A stretch of DNA of 18,045 nucleotides, taken from Porogramme epimiltina. Lineage: Eukaryota; Basidiomycota; Agaricomycetes; Polyporales; Polyporaceae. Below, one piece after another: positions 1 to 10,653 of this stretch. The notes below the pieces were generated by a model. The model did not search any database and was not told the origin of the DNA. It was given only the letters and a program-made list of their open reading frames with translations. Made by a program: the position numbers and the translations under genes. The stretch lies in NCBI GenBank assembly GCA_900155495.1, contig FTLJ01001090.1, positions 1 through 18,045 on the forward strand, given 5' to 3'. The first letter of the stretch is position 1. Each line of letters opens with the position of its first letter.

Positions 1-1295
1 GTAGTGAAACTAGGAAATTATCCTGTGTTCTATGCAGCAGAGAAACCTCATCCACGCTCAATCAGACCAAGTTGGCTCCAAGCACGTCAGGCTCCTCCGG
101 GCCGCAACGCGCACCATGCATGACCACGAACATGCAAGGAGCGCCGCTTGACAAACACTGCTTCTATAAGCAAGCAAGTCGAACATTGTTTCCTTCAGAT
201 ATGGTAAGTCTGCCTCTCTCACGGCGTTTACAGGCCCGCTCATCTCGCCTTCGCCCGCGACGACAGCAATCTGCTACCGGCACTTGATCAAACTCGCTGA
301 AGTGGCCATGCGGGCGCACGTCGGCCAGATACCCTCGTCTGCTGCGGCGCGCGTGCAGCGCTGCCACGCCGCCGAGGACGCACTCCAACTGCTCGCGGAT
401 CGATTACAAACCTACCAGCCTCACTATCCGGCGGTCGATCGTGCGCGCCGCGCGGTACTCGCCGCACGCGCCACACGAGGGGCACAGCGACAAAGCAGTG
501 CGCTAAGCGTTGACAATGCTCGAGCGCGGTGTGTCCAGTCCGCAAGGGGGAGACGGCCAGTGTGCGGAAGCGGTTGCGGAAAACGGAGCTGAGGGACGGA
601 GCTGGGTGCGCGGTGGTATAATGGAGAGCTAGTGGTCCGTGGTGACGGGAGCGGCCAGAACCCGATATGCCAGAACGTCCACGGTACGTCCCGCCGCCTC
701 CCCATAACCAAGTAGCGTCCGCCCCTCCTTGTCTGACACTCATTCCCCGCAGTGACATCTGTCGGGAAATGGCACATCTTCGTATCTTCGCACCTCCGAA
801 GCCGGGGGCGTGCCCCGCGATCGGGAACACGGAGCACGTCGAGGTCGCGCGGTGAACGCAGCCCAGACGCGGCACGCGCGTCATTTCAGACGACGCGGTC
901 GCGCGCGCGCACTTTGTGCGGACGCTCCACTACATGCAAATTGCCGGCGTCAGGGACGTCGCAAAGATGAACATCCCGAAGAGCCACAAGGGCAGCGAGC
1001 TCGACCCGCACGACGCGGACAGGAACAATGAAAACAGCGCGCGCGCGCTCTCCCTCGACTGTTCGGCCGGGGGGCGCGGGCGGGACCTTGTGCTCTGCGA
1101 TGACGTGGCGCGCCTCCGCGCGTTCTTCCAGTTCGACGTTTGTCCCCCCACCGGCACGCAACGCGATTGTCGGGTGCGTCTTCTCGAGCGCGCGAGGCGA
1201 GCTCCAGCGGACGCACGGACGGACGGTGAGCACCCCCTACAACATCCACCCGCGTCCGCCCGTGCTCACCCCCGACCGTCCCTCGCGTGGTGCAG
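1..1295. other. GC-rich stretch without an assignable gene
   Basis: This stretch is very rich in CG dinucleotides, so many open frames occur by chance on both strands, and none shows motifs that I recognise. The plus-strand frames near 284-480 and 890-1050 have the least anti-sense-like composition; the second follows a possible splice acceptor (tttcag, about 885-890) and includes HFVRTLHYMQIAGVRDVAK. They may be exons of another decayed gene, perhaps upstream parts of the relic beginning at 1296, whose acceptor tgcag ends at 1295. I cannot name a family, and I report no gene here. Confidence 0.4.
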
Positions 1296-1922
1296 GAATT
1301 CATGGCGTACAACGGGATTTGTATCCGCGCGTGGAAGGGTGGCTCATGCGCGCCGCGGCTCTGCCAGCACGTCTACGATGTCGTCGGCTGCGCGCGGAAA
1401 ATAGCGGGCGGCTATTCCGCGGTCACGCGTTCAACTAGCGCCCGCGCGACGACGGCGAGGTGCGCGCCCTCCTCGCTCTATTCTACTCCGCGCGCTACAA
1501 CGTACAAGGTACCCATATGTTGCACTAGAGCCAGCCCGTAGCCCCGCGTGCACACCGCGCGCCCGCGGCGTCTTATTCCGTGTCCGCCACGTCGCTCGTG
1601 AACGGCCTCGCGCCCGCGTCGACCACGCCCACGGGATTGGGCGGCAGCACAACCCTCACTCGCGCGAGCGCAGCAACCACTGAGGTGAGTCCTGTATCCG
1701 CTCCTCGACGCTTGTTGTGAGTATCGCTGACCCGCGCGTTTGTAATGTGTTTGTGTTAGTTCGCCCACGCCCACGTCTGGCTCCAGTCGGATAGCCACGT
1801 GCGCGCGCAGCGCGGAGACCGAGAGCAGCGCGGCCGTCGTTCGGCGCGCCGCGCCCGAGCCCAGGCTAGCGGCTGCGGGCGTCGCGGCCGTTCTTGGAGA
1901 GGCGCTTCTGGTATCCTCATTT
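1296..1922 (+). pseudogene. Relic of a secreted, Ser/Thr-rich fungal protein with a CQHVYD motif
   Basis: After a splice acceptor (tgcag, ending 1295) the plus strand reads EFMAYNGICIRAWKG and then CQHVYDVVGC. This resembles a conserved block of a large family of secreted basidiomycete proteins of unknown function, where the block usually continues into a WNMPGNY-like segment. The frame is then lost. About 1575-1684 a second frame gives YSVSATSLVNGLAPASTTP and further Thr/Ser/Gly-rich sequence, as expected for the O-glycosylated tail of such proteins. A plausible intron (gtgagt at 1685 to gttag at 1759) leads to another Ser/Thr-rich stretch and an Ala/Leu-rich end, which could be the remains of a GPI-anchor signal. 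Internal stops and frame changes make it a pseudogene. The family match is from memory, and its function is not known to me. Confidence 0.5.
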
Positions 1923-1944
1923 GAGGCGGCGCACCGCGGGCCGA

Positions 1945-3044
1945 TCTGCAAGTACAAAAGATGGGTCAGTTGCCCTTCAGTCGTGCATGATGAGGTTGGA
2001 GGCGTACGTCGGGCTGCGACCAGTAGTAGCTGGTCTTGAAGCTGCACATCGACGAGAACACGTTATTGTTCCAGTACAGCTTCCGCATCCACCTGCAGCG
2101 CCGCGCGCGCGCGCGTCAGCGCATTCTCGCTCGCAACCCAGATGGCACACAGAAGAGAGCCGCGATACTCACACGTCAATCGCGGGGCGGCCGCTGCGGG
2201 TGGTGCAGAGGCTGCACTCAAAGCGGCCGACGTAGACGGGGTCGAAGCGAATGATCGTGACGAAGAGGCGCACGTCCGAGTTGGTGGGGCGGCCGCATAC
2301 GAGGAAGTCCTTGCCCGCGAGCACCTGCTCGGGGTGGCCTTGGGACGCGAAGAGCGGCGCGATAGTGACCTCGTGCGCCTGGTGTGACGCGGCGAACCCG
2401 ACGCTGTGCACCCCGCCTACGCGGCGGGGGGCTGTCAGCACGGGGCGCAGGTGGAGCGTGAGGGACGGCGAGACAGCCACGCGCTGGAAGGCACGGCCCC
2501 ACCGGCCCTCGTACTCGAAGCTCGCCTCGGGGCAGAGGCCATTGACGTGCTGTGCGCCGTGGAGCGGGTCCGCGTCCGCTTCGGGGAAGGAGTTGGCAGT
2601 GGGGAACGGCCAGCCGACCTTGCCCATGGGCGAGGACACAACGGTCATCCCTGGACCGCCTTCGGTGTCAGGGACATTCTGTGGAGCGGGCGAGGACACG
2701 GGCAGGCGCACGGGCGACGCCCCCTAGACCCTTGAGCCTGCGGTGCTCAGGGTGCGCGTGGCCCGCGCGGGAAGAAGCACGCGTCGGACGCGTCTCGGGA
2801 GCGAAGGTGCGAGGGAACTCAGGGCACGCGTACGAGCCATAAAGGTGGTACCGGCCTGTTTGCGGGAGAGCATTGGGGCTGGGTATATGCGCATATATGC
2901 ACGCGGCGTACCATTCTCGGGAGCGAGCTGCCTGCCGTCGTCAGTGATACTCCTGAAGGGTGACGGCTGGCAGTTGAAGGAGCCTTCTGGCCCGGAGGCG
3001 CTCCTGCTAATGTCGCTGAATTAGGCGACGTCACTTCGGCTCAT
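1945..3044 (-). pseudogene. Decayed glutathionyl-hydroquinone reductase / omega-class GST gene (ECM4/YqjG type)
   Basis: Read on the minus strand, the pieces follow the order of S-glutathionyl-(chloro)hydroquinone reductases. First comes a start-like ATG at 3044, with a stop 18 bases later. Next is an exon with DGRQLAPENG. A 56-bp intron (2911-2856) restores the codon at GRYHLYGSYACP, which holds the catalytic-type Cys of the family's YxCPWA motif, here followed by EF instead of WA. Then come GKVGWPFPTANSFPEADADP, a scrambled centre, GKDFLVCGRPTNSDVRLF and VTIIRFDPVYVGRFEC. A second intron (2172-2093) joins into WMRKLYWNNNVFSSMCSF. The frame shifts after YYWSQP, and the expected C-terminal end (near GQLTHLLYL) lies in another frame. 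The usual WDKK...NNES segment is missing. Functional family members reduce glutathionyl-quinones in the cytosol or mitochondria; this copy cannot be functional. It lies tail to tail with the preceding relic. Confidence 0.85.
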
Positions 3045-3398
3045 TGCGCGGAGGGCGGAGGAGGGTGGGGGCCTCTGTGACGAGCGCACGGGGAGCGACA
3101 GTCCTAGGCAGAGGGTGGTGTCCCGGAGAATGCGCAAGCGCGCGTATTGCTCAGGTCCGATGACTCCAGGTTTGTGCTCACCTATGCTTCAAGGTGTGCA
3201 ACTTTCTTACCAACCAAACGCTTAATGCAGCTTCCAGCTCAGCAGGGATATCGCACCTGCTCTACCCTGCCCGCTGTGACTCTCGATGAACCACGTGGCA
3301 AACAGAGTCACAGTTAGCGAGGCTATTCACTAGGTGAGCCACATTCCTTGTCTTCCCATCTGCCCACTCGAACTTCTCGCCAATTGCCGACCTCTACG
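3045..3398. other. Intergenic stretch between two relics
   Basis: This stretch separates the divergently oriented reductase relic and the asaB/CmcJ-like relic. I see no gene and no repeat in it. It would hold the former promoters of both genes, but no convincing TATA-like element remains. Confidence 0.5.
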
Positions 3399-3712
3399 AT
3401 GACCATCTCCGCCGTCGCAGCGCCACCAAACCCGTCTTCTTCTCTCCGCCCGTGGACAGCGCTCAGCCGTACCCCTATATCAACGTGGAACCGTCGTGTC
3501 GCCAGCACAACGGGGACGCTGTTGCGCACGCCGCGCGGGGAGGAGGACAGCGTATCGCTCAAAGCAACCGGGTTCCAGTACTTCGATCGTGCGACGCACC
3601 CCGTTCCAAGACGATGCGGCGATCTAGCGGGAGTGCGACACGGAGATCATCGCGCTCGTGAACGAGCTCACGGGCGCGTCGCGCGGCGTCCTCTTCGACC
3701 ATAGGACTCATA
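3399..3712 (+). pseudogene. 5' fragment of an asaB/CmcJ/NvfI-like hydroxylase-desaturase gene, frameshifted
   Basis: The ATG at 3399 is followed, after a frame change, by TKPVFFSPPVDSAQPYPYIN. This matches the N-terminal 'FxPPxDGSxPYxYIN' block of the fungal asaB hydroxylase/desaturase family, also annotated as CmcJ/NvfI-like methyltransferase or GA4 desaturase. A second frame gives EEDSVSLKATGFQYFDR, the family's 'R(G/E)xExxxxLDxxGFQ' block. A third frame gives FQDDAAI, a TAG stop, and then ALVNELTGASRGVLFDH, the block that ends in FDHTIRR in intact members. Homology stops at about 3710, just before the metal- or substrate-binding HxDQ region, so only roughly the first 110 of about 280 residues remain. 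At least two frameshifts and one stop make it non-functional. These enzymes often sit in secondary-metabolite gene sets. Confidence 0.82.
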
Positions 3713-4124
3713 ATACATAAGAATTCACCAGCCCCGGAGCTATTCACTGTGAGACAGTCTACCGTACAACGAACTTACGAGAGGGATGAAGACTAGTGCG
3801 CAACACGGAAATTCCACAGCCAATTTATTTCAGAACCGCACAGAATAACGCACTAAGACACGGCTGCAGTCGGAACGATACCTCATGAAAACAAACAAGG
3901 CAGCGGCCGATAAGCTCATGGGATCATATAGCGCTATTACGAGATAAATATACGGTAGCCAATCATCGCTACAAAACATATGGACGGTGGCGTTCCGGTG
4001 GGAATGTTCGCGATAGCTAAGGCTGAGGTCGTCCAACCTCCTCAACAGAGCCCTCCTCCTGACCGGAGTCGGGGATCCTTCTCACCTTGTGATCACCACC
4101 CCGTATCCCTACTGCAACTCCTCC
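3713..4124 (+). promoter_or_regulatory. Upstream region of the NLR gene
   Basis: This 412-bp region has no coding signal and is less GC-rich than the block to its left. An ATAAATA element at 3944-3950 lies about 175 bp upstream of the proposed start codon and could be TATA-like. A pyrimidine-rich stretch (about 4036-4124) lies directly before the ATG, as is common in basidiomycete 5' leaders. No promoter has been demonstrated. Confidence 0.3.
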
Positions 4125-7100
4125 ATGCGCAAGAGAATCCGCGCGAAGATTGATAAGTTTCGGGGACGCACGCCCACCCTGGAGCCAGAAGCCAAAGAAC
4201 AAGTCGACCGACCCGCGTCGGCGCCATCCACCAACACAGTAACGGCCCCCATCCCGTCTCCATTTGTCATTGAACCGACCCCTGAGCCTACATCGTTATC
4301 CCACCCCGAGGCATCTAGAGGCGCCCCACAAGCCCTCGCTAGGTCGTCACCAGCATCAGCGGAAATTCTCGTCACAGAGACGTCACCACCGTCCGCTGGG
4401 CTCTCTCCCTCCCAGATGCCTCCCGATCCTCAGGCTACCGCTCCAACGGAACCCCCGTCTTCGAGGAATGCTACAGCTGATAACCAGGGGGACGAGTGTG
4501 AGCGTTGTCCGCAGACAACTAAGGAGGGCCACTCGAACGTACGAGATACGGTCACGGGTGCGGTACGCCTAGCCCTTGACATTACAGAGTCGCTCTCCGG
4601 TGGGGTTCCGTTCCTTCCCAGTGTGGTGAAGGCACTTAAAACTGTCTTGGATGCTTACGAGGTATGTTGTTTGCGATCGTTAGTTTACTCGGGGCTCTTC
4701 ATACAGGTCTGACATATGATCTATTACGCACAAATCACGCGAATATTACAGAAATATGCTTCCAATCGAGAGTCTATGGTCATGCTGCAAAAATGCATTG
4801 AATCTATGAACACCATGATCAGTTCAGTTCTTCCAAAAGACGGACACTGTCCACCGAAGTTGGAGGAGCAGCTGGGAATATTCAACAAGTACGTACACTT
4901 TCAGAATATCTACAGTCGCGTCGTCGTATTGACATATTAACGTGGGCATAGGAATGTGGAAAGCGTCGCTGCCGCGGTGAAAAGACTGAAAGGAAATGAG
5001 GAAGACCCAAAAACTAAGAATATTATGCGAGGGGCATCGCAAGCACTACGCAAGGACAAGATCAAAGCGGAACTCGACGGCTATGTCAGGGGTTTGTCGT
5101 GGTATCTGGACTGCCTCACGGTACGTTGGTGTGTGGTATAAACCGTTCAGGAGCATCATAATGACCACAATTCTAGCTTTCCGTGAGCCTTTTGGTGTAT
5201 ACTGAAGTCAACGTGAGTGTCTAAATGCAGGTCCGCACCATAAGTTGACCGTGATGAGGTTCATAGGACATGCATGTTTCCATTACTGGAGAGTTCGATG
5301 GCGTGAGTCGCAAGCTCGACGATGTACGCGGGAATATTCATCAAGAAGGAACCAAAATTCGTAATGAGGTTAAAAATGAAGGAGAACTTACCCGGGAGAC
5401 AATCCGACAGACAGCGAGTAGTCCAGGTAAGCTCTTCGGTCATCTATATAGTAGTATTTTGAGCGCCATTAACATGAGGTAATAGGAATTCGTCTCCGGT
5501 ACGCCGCCGACGCCCGATTTGACGCAAATGCAGGGCGTGAGGAATGCCTAGGGGCGACACGTATAGAGGTTCTGTCTGCAATGTACCACTGGATTGCCCA
5601 TGGGAATTCCTTCGCTTTGGCGGAGGAGTATTCGTCCATGTTCAAGATTCCCCCCGAGCTCCGAATCGTGTGGATGAACGGGCTACCAGGCACAGGGAAG
5701 TCCACACTCGCACAGACCATCGCGCAGTGGTGTGACCGTTTGGGTTGTCTTGGCGCAAGCTTCTTCTGTGCCCGTTTTGGGGACCGCAACAATGTTCAGC
5801 TCGTCTTTCCTACCATCGCCCTCCACCTTGCCCTTCACCCTGCCACTCCACCGGCCTTCAAGACCGCAGTGCACGAAGCTGTCATAGCAAACCCGGACAT
5901 CCATCTCTCCCTTCCGGCACACCAGCTCGAGAAGCTCATCGTAGAGCCTCTCCGCTCCTGCATCCCAACTAGTGGAGACTCCCTTCGGCCAAACGTGATC
6001 GTCATTGACGCCCTCGATGAATGCAAGGACGATCAGCCAGTATCGACTATCGTCCACGCTCTCTCCCTTCATGCAAATAACCTTAGGTCTCTTAGATTCA
6101 TTGTTACAAGCCGCCCAGAAGCTCACATCACAACGGGGTTCAGGGGAAAAGCACTACTTAAACATACCTACGATTTCCGACTGTCTTCAATACCGCCGGA
6201 CGTTGCCCTTCGGGATATTACAATTTTCCTGGAAGCCAAGCTCTTAGAGTTCCTGGAACATCACGAAGGCGAATTCGATCCCAAATGGCCGGGCCCCGAG
6301 AAACAACTGCAGCTTCGCGACATGTCTGGTGGTCTCTTCATCCACATCTCTACCGCCCTTAAGTACATCCTCTATGCAGCCGACCCAGAAGCCCAACTCG
6401 ACGCACTTCTCGACAACCCTTCTGCCTCTGTCTCTAGCGCTACTGTGATATCTCCCACCGCTCACTTATACGGACTGTACCTGCAAGTGATGGAGGCCAT
6501 CAATGATCCGCAACAAGCTTCGCAAGTGAAGACGGTTGTCGGATCAATTATTCTACTCAAGGATCAGCTTTCCCCCCAGAATCTCGAAAATCTTCTCGGC
6601 CTAAAGTATGGGATAGTCCGACGTACGCTACGCCCCCTGCACTCAATCCTGGTGGTGCCAGACGCCGATCAGGCAGAAAAGGTTATCCGCATCATTCACC
6701 CGTCATTCCCCGATTTTCTTGTCAACGAATCTGCGTGCAACCGCGCTGATATTCTCGTGGACCGGAAACTCCAGCACACTCTACTTTCATATCGATGCTT
6801 GCAAATCATGAATGCGAATCTCCGCCGTAATCCGTGCAATATCGCGTCGACCTGGGCAGCAAACATTGAGATCGAGGATCTTTCCTCTCGTCTCGCGGCC
6901 TCGGTCCCGGTTCATGTTCAGTACGCATGTCGACATTGGTCCAGCCACCTCTGTGAAGGGCACGTCACGCAAGACATAATCGCTCTGATATTCGCGTTCA
7001 CTCAGGAACACCTACTGCACTGGCTCGAAGTCTCGAGCTTGATGGGGGATATTGACGGTGCTATTGACGCTTTGGAGAATGCACACATGGCTCTGCAGGT

Positions 7101-9534
7101 ATGTGACGTCATAGACACACGTTTAGGGTGAACGCTCACTAGCTCTTCTACTGGCTTTCAGAATTCGGGTGCCCCTCCAACGGACATCATAGCGATGCTC
7201 AACGACTGCAAGCGGGTGGTAAATCTCTGCTATCCTGCAATCTCATCCTCCGCCGGACATGTCTACATATCCGCCCTTCCATCCTCCCCCTCGACTTCCG
7301 CCCTCCGCTCTACATACTATGCAGTTCTTTCCAGAACACCCCTCATCCACATCGGCCAACTGTCACGATGGAACGCAAACACTCTCACAATGGAGGGCCA
7401 CACAGCGGCCGCATACTCTATCGCCTACTCCCCGGATGGCGAGCGCATCGTCTCTGGCTCCGAGGACTGCACCATACGACTATGGAACCGTCGGACGGGG
7501 GCACAGCTCCATGTACTGAAGGAGGAGAGCGAGGTCTGGAGTGTGGCGTTGTCGCCGGACGGGAAGGAGATCCTATGCGGGATGGAGGAAGGGGCGGTGT
7601 CTCTGTGGGACGCTGAGACAGGCGAACAAATGACATCACAGAAGGTGCATTCCAAGCGCGTTCGCATGGTGGCCTACTCTTCCCGGGGAGACCTAGCGGC
7701 CTCGAGCTCCACAGATAGGAAAATCGTGCTCTGGGCTGCCGCATCTGGAGATCTGAAGAAAATAAGGGTCCTGGAGGGACATTATAGCGACATATACACT
7801 GTCGCCTTCTCTTACAATGGATCGTTCCTGGTTTCTGGAAGCACTGGCGACTCTCCCTGCCGGATTTGGATGGTCGAGAACGACTCTCAGGCTTGTGCAC
7901 AACTTCATGATGCCCAGGACCATGTTCTCAGTGTTTCTATCTCTCCCGACGACAAGACGCTCGCATGCGGATGCGAAAACGAATTCGTTCTGTGGTCCAT
8001 CGAAGATCCATCCCATCCCCGTCGCCTCAAGACACTGCCCGTGGAGGGCGACGTTTGGGCGCTCAACTTCTCTCCTAACGGCCGCACCCTCGCCGTCGGG
8101 TGCGATCTCGGTAAGGGATCGTGGATTGGGCTGTGGGATGTTGGGTCAGGGGAGTGGGTCGGGGAGCGCGAGGAGATTCGAGGAGAACCCATCAATGGAG
8201 TGCGGTTTTCCCCCGACGGGTCGCAACTCGTCTCCGCCCAAGACCGGGGAAGGGTGCGCTCGTGGGAAGTGGGGGTGATGCGGACGAGTGTAGGCTCAGG
8301 CTCCGACGACAGTGGAGCGGGAGATGGGCGGTCTTCGTCGAGGGTTTTTGCTGTTGCATTTTGTCCTCGGGACGGGGATCGGCTTGGTGTGGTGGTGGAA
8401 GACGGGGCAGTGGAGCTCTGGGACGTCCCCTCGAGGAAGATAGTTGGCAAGATGGCCCACCCGCACCCCGACACCCTCAATCCTGGCTATGTGGCCCTGG
8501 CATGGTCTTCGGACGGGACGCGTCTTGCGTTGACTGGGCATACAGACCACTCCATCGTTGCATACGACACGGGACAGACCTCATTTGCCTCCGTCTTCCG
8601 CGGGCATTTCAATGATGTGCTCCCCGCTCTATTCACCTCAGATTCCCAAAACGTCATCACCGGCTCTTATGACGGAAGCATCCGACTCTATGATGCCGGG
8701 TTCGAATCTGAAGAAGTTCTTTTCGACCGTCCAGCGTGTGGTATTTGGGCGATCGGAGTTTCGCCGTGCGGGGGCTACCTCCTCTTCTCAACAATCGAGC
8801 CTGGACTATCCCGTACTCCTGGCTCTGACGCTCAAGAAGTGGAGTCAGATCATCCACTGACAGAAGCGTCTTTCGGAGGCTATTCAACGATGCATCTATA
8901 CGACCTCACATCAAAGACCGTGACTATGGAGATGGACTACCGCCATGCCATTGTCGCCCTCTCGTTCTCGTCCGACGGCTCACGCATAGTCGGATCCAGC
9001 GAACGCGGCCAGATCTCCCTCTGGGAATTCTCTCCTCCCCATCGCTCAGACCCGGACACTGGACGGGAAGCCGACGATGGGACTCCTGGACCGAGCAGAG
9101 GCCCTCTTCATCTCCTCGCAGAACTCCATCCGGAAGCATCTGGCATTTGGGTGGAGCGCATCCGGTTCTCCGCCGACGAGTGCGCCGTCATCACCAATGC
9201 CTGCGTCGCACCGATCACGTCCCAGGAGCACTGGCCACTCGTCGCGCAGCACGGCGCCGTTCCACAAGCAGATTCTGCATCCACCGACTCTCATCTACAC
9301 CCCGACTACTTCCTCTCTGATGGCTGGATTTGGTGCCGGGGTCGCGGGGAAGAACCTCGACGAGGGTGCTGGCTCCCGCCAGTGTATCGATACCAGCCTG
9401 CGGAATTTCAGTACCAACGTGATCCTGGAGGGTGGGATGCTAAAGAGAAATGGGTTGCATTCGCTACGAATGAAGGGCGGCTGGTTCTTGTGGACATGTC
9501 TGGCGGCTCAGAGCAGATACTGCCTCGAACCTAA
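4125..9534 (+). CDS. NACHT-WD40 NLR-like protein with MLKL/HeLo-like N-terminal domain, 1662 aa, six exons
   Basis: Exons: 4125-4661, 4752-4888, 4952-5120, 5267-5426, 5486-7098, 7162-9534. All junctions are GT...AG and keep the frame. Residues 1-13 are basic and about 14-135 are Pro/Ser/Thr-rich. Residues about 138-330 are helical and resemble MLKL-NTD/HeLo-type domains fused to NACHT in mushroom fungi. A linker contains LRYAADARFDAN. The NACHT domain has Walker A GLPGTGKST (400-408), Walker B VIVIDALDEC (505-514) and FIVTSRPE (about 539-546). The following winged-helix region has IIHPSFPDFLVN. About twelve WD40 repeats follow (about 950-1495), then a C-terminal cap with RGCWLPP. Such proteins are inferred to sense non-self or damage through WD40 repeats and trigger regulated cell death through the N-terminal domain; this role is inferred here. 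The start at 4125 is the first ATG in frame; an earlier GTG (4089) is less likely. Intron 3 (146 bp) is the longest and its acceptor the least certain. Confidence 0.9.
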
Positions 9535-10653
9535 TACGCCGTTGTAGTTTGGCCTTCTACTGGTTGACATTCCTTCTGAACTACCAGCAGTGCCTGTGCC
9601 TCGACGATCGACATTGTATGCGGACGGCCACACTCGCGTGTACATTCTCCCAGGTAACCTTGCCGTTGCTAAACATATTCTCGGACTCTACAATAGAGGT
9701 CTTGTTAGCTGAGGCGTAGCGTAGTGCCGCATATACCCGCAATTATAATGATCGACAATACCGTGCACCGCTCATAGCAGAACACAAGGGACTACACCGT
9801 CGACCTAAATTGATGTGTTTTTAAGCTTGAGCGCCGGGCGTGGTGTGATGCGAGTCGCTATATCTGCTGGTTGCCTCATGATGTTATAACAAGCTTAAGG
9901 CCGCTGATTTGGATGCGCCCAGATGATGCACGGCCGCCCAGTGACGTTTCATCTAGGATGCATCACAATGCCCTTTGCGGACATTGCCTGAGTGTTCCGA
10001 CGACTTGTCTGGGTAATCTTAGGAGGCACATATCAGTTATGTCGAGCACCACCTCCTGTCCGTCATGTCGTGTTCCTCTCGCCGATCACATCTCTCTTCT
10101 ATCAGGGAGCTCAATGTACCTCCCTCCGAGAGCACAGGCTCTCCCTCGTCCTATGCTAGCTTTGTCCCTCTTGATGAGGTACATTTATTACTTTGTAATA
10201 AGCTTTGTAACAATGTCCTTGGAACACATCTTTAGGCCTCTACCATATGCCGCTGCTGCTGCGACGTTTGTATTAATGCACACATATACATGATACCTCC
10301 GAAGGAGCTATAAAGACGTCCGGAATATTCTTATTAAGATGTGTTTACTCAGATCCTGTTATGGCAGAGACAGTGTTCTCGATAGGGTGCACATAGCATC
10401 GTGGAAGGGACATGCATATGGCTTGGAAACTCTTGGTTCAGAGCATGTAAGCTTGTATTAGTGAACTGACAAAATGTCTATAGAATTACGTCGAACGGTA
10501 GTACGGTAAACGAGCGAAAGAGAACGGAAGGGGTCGATAACAATGAACTGGTTCGCCATGAACTTCTTGCACGTGATGTGGAACGACAAAGCTATTAGAT
10601 GTGTGTAGAGGTTCGATAGGTAGAGGTCAATGTCTGCCATATGAGGAACGGAA
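9535..10653. other. Intergenic region between the NLR gene and the transposon-like gene pair
   Basis: About 1.1 kb without a confident gene. It should contain the 3' trailers of two convergent genes (the NLR gene on + and the companion gene on -) and probably the left end of the transposon. A weak RING-like relic lies near 9960-10095 and is listed separately. I saw no terminal repeat that could be paired convincingly with the right side. Confidence 0.5.
9958..10095 (+). pseudogene. Possible RING-finger fragment, degenerate
   Basis: The plus-strand frame reads HNALCGHCLSVPTTCLGNL and then SSTTSCPSCRVPLADHI. The second part looks like the end of a C3HC4 RING finger (CPxCRxPL), and the first part like a damaged C-x-H-x2-C-x2-C centre with one Cys changed and two residues added. 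No upstream C-x2-C pair is visible in the same frame, so a working zinc site is not possible. It could be a leftover of a host ubiquitin-ligase gene or a chance resemblance. Confidence 0.25.

Noticed and set aside
288..884. Long minus-strand open frame (198 codons)
   Set aside because: It is Arg/Ala/Gly-rich with no motif, and the GC-rich sequence gives long open frames in several registers; it looks like a composition artefact.
2884..2897. Perfect 14-bp palindrome TATATGCGCATATA
   Set aside because: It lies within the first intron of the decayed reductase gene and has no partner or context suggesting a site.
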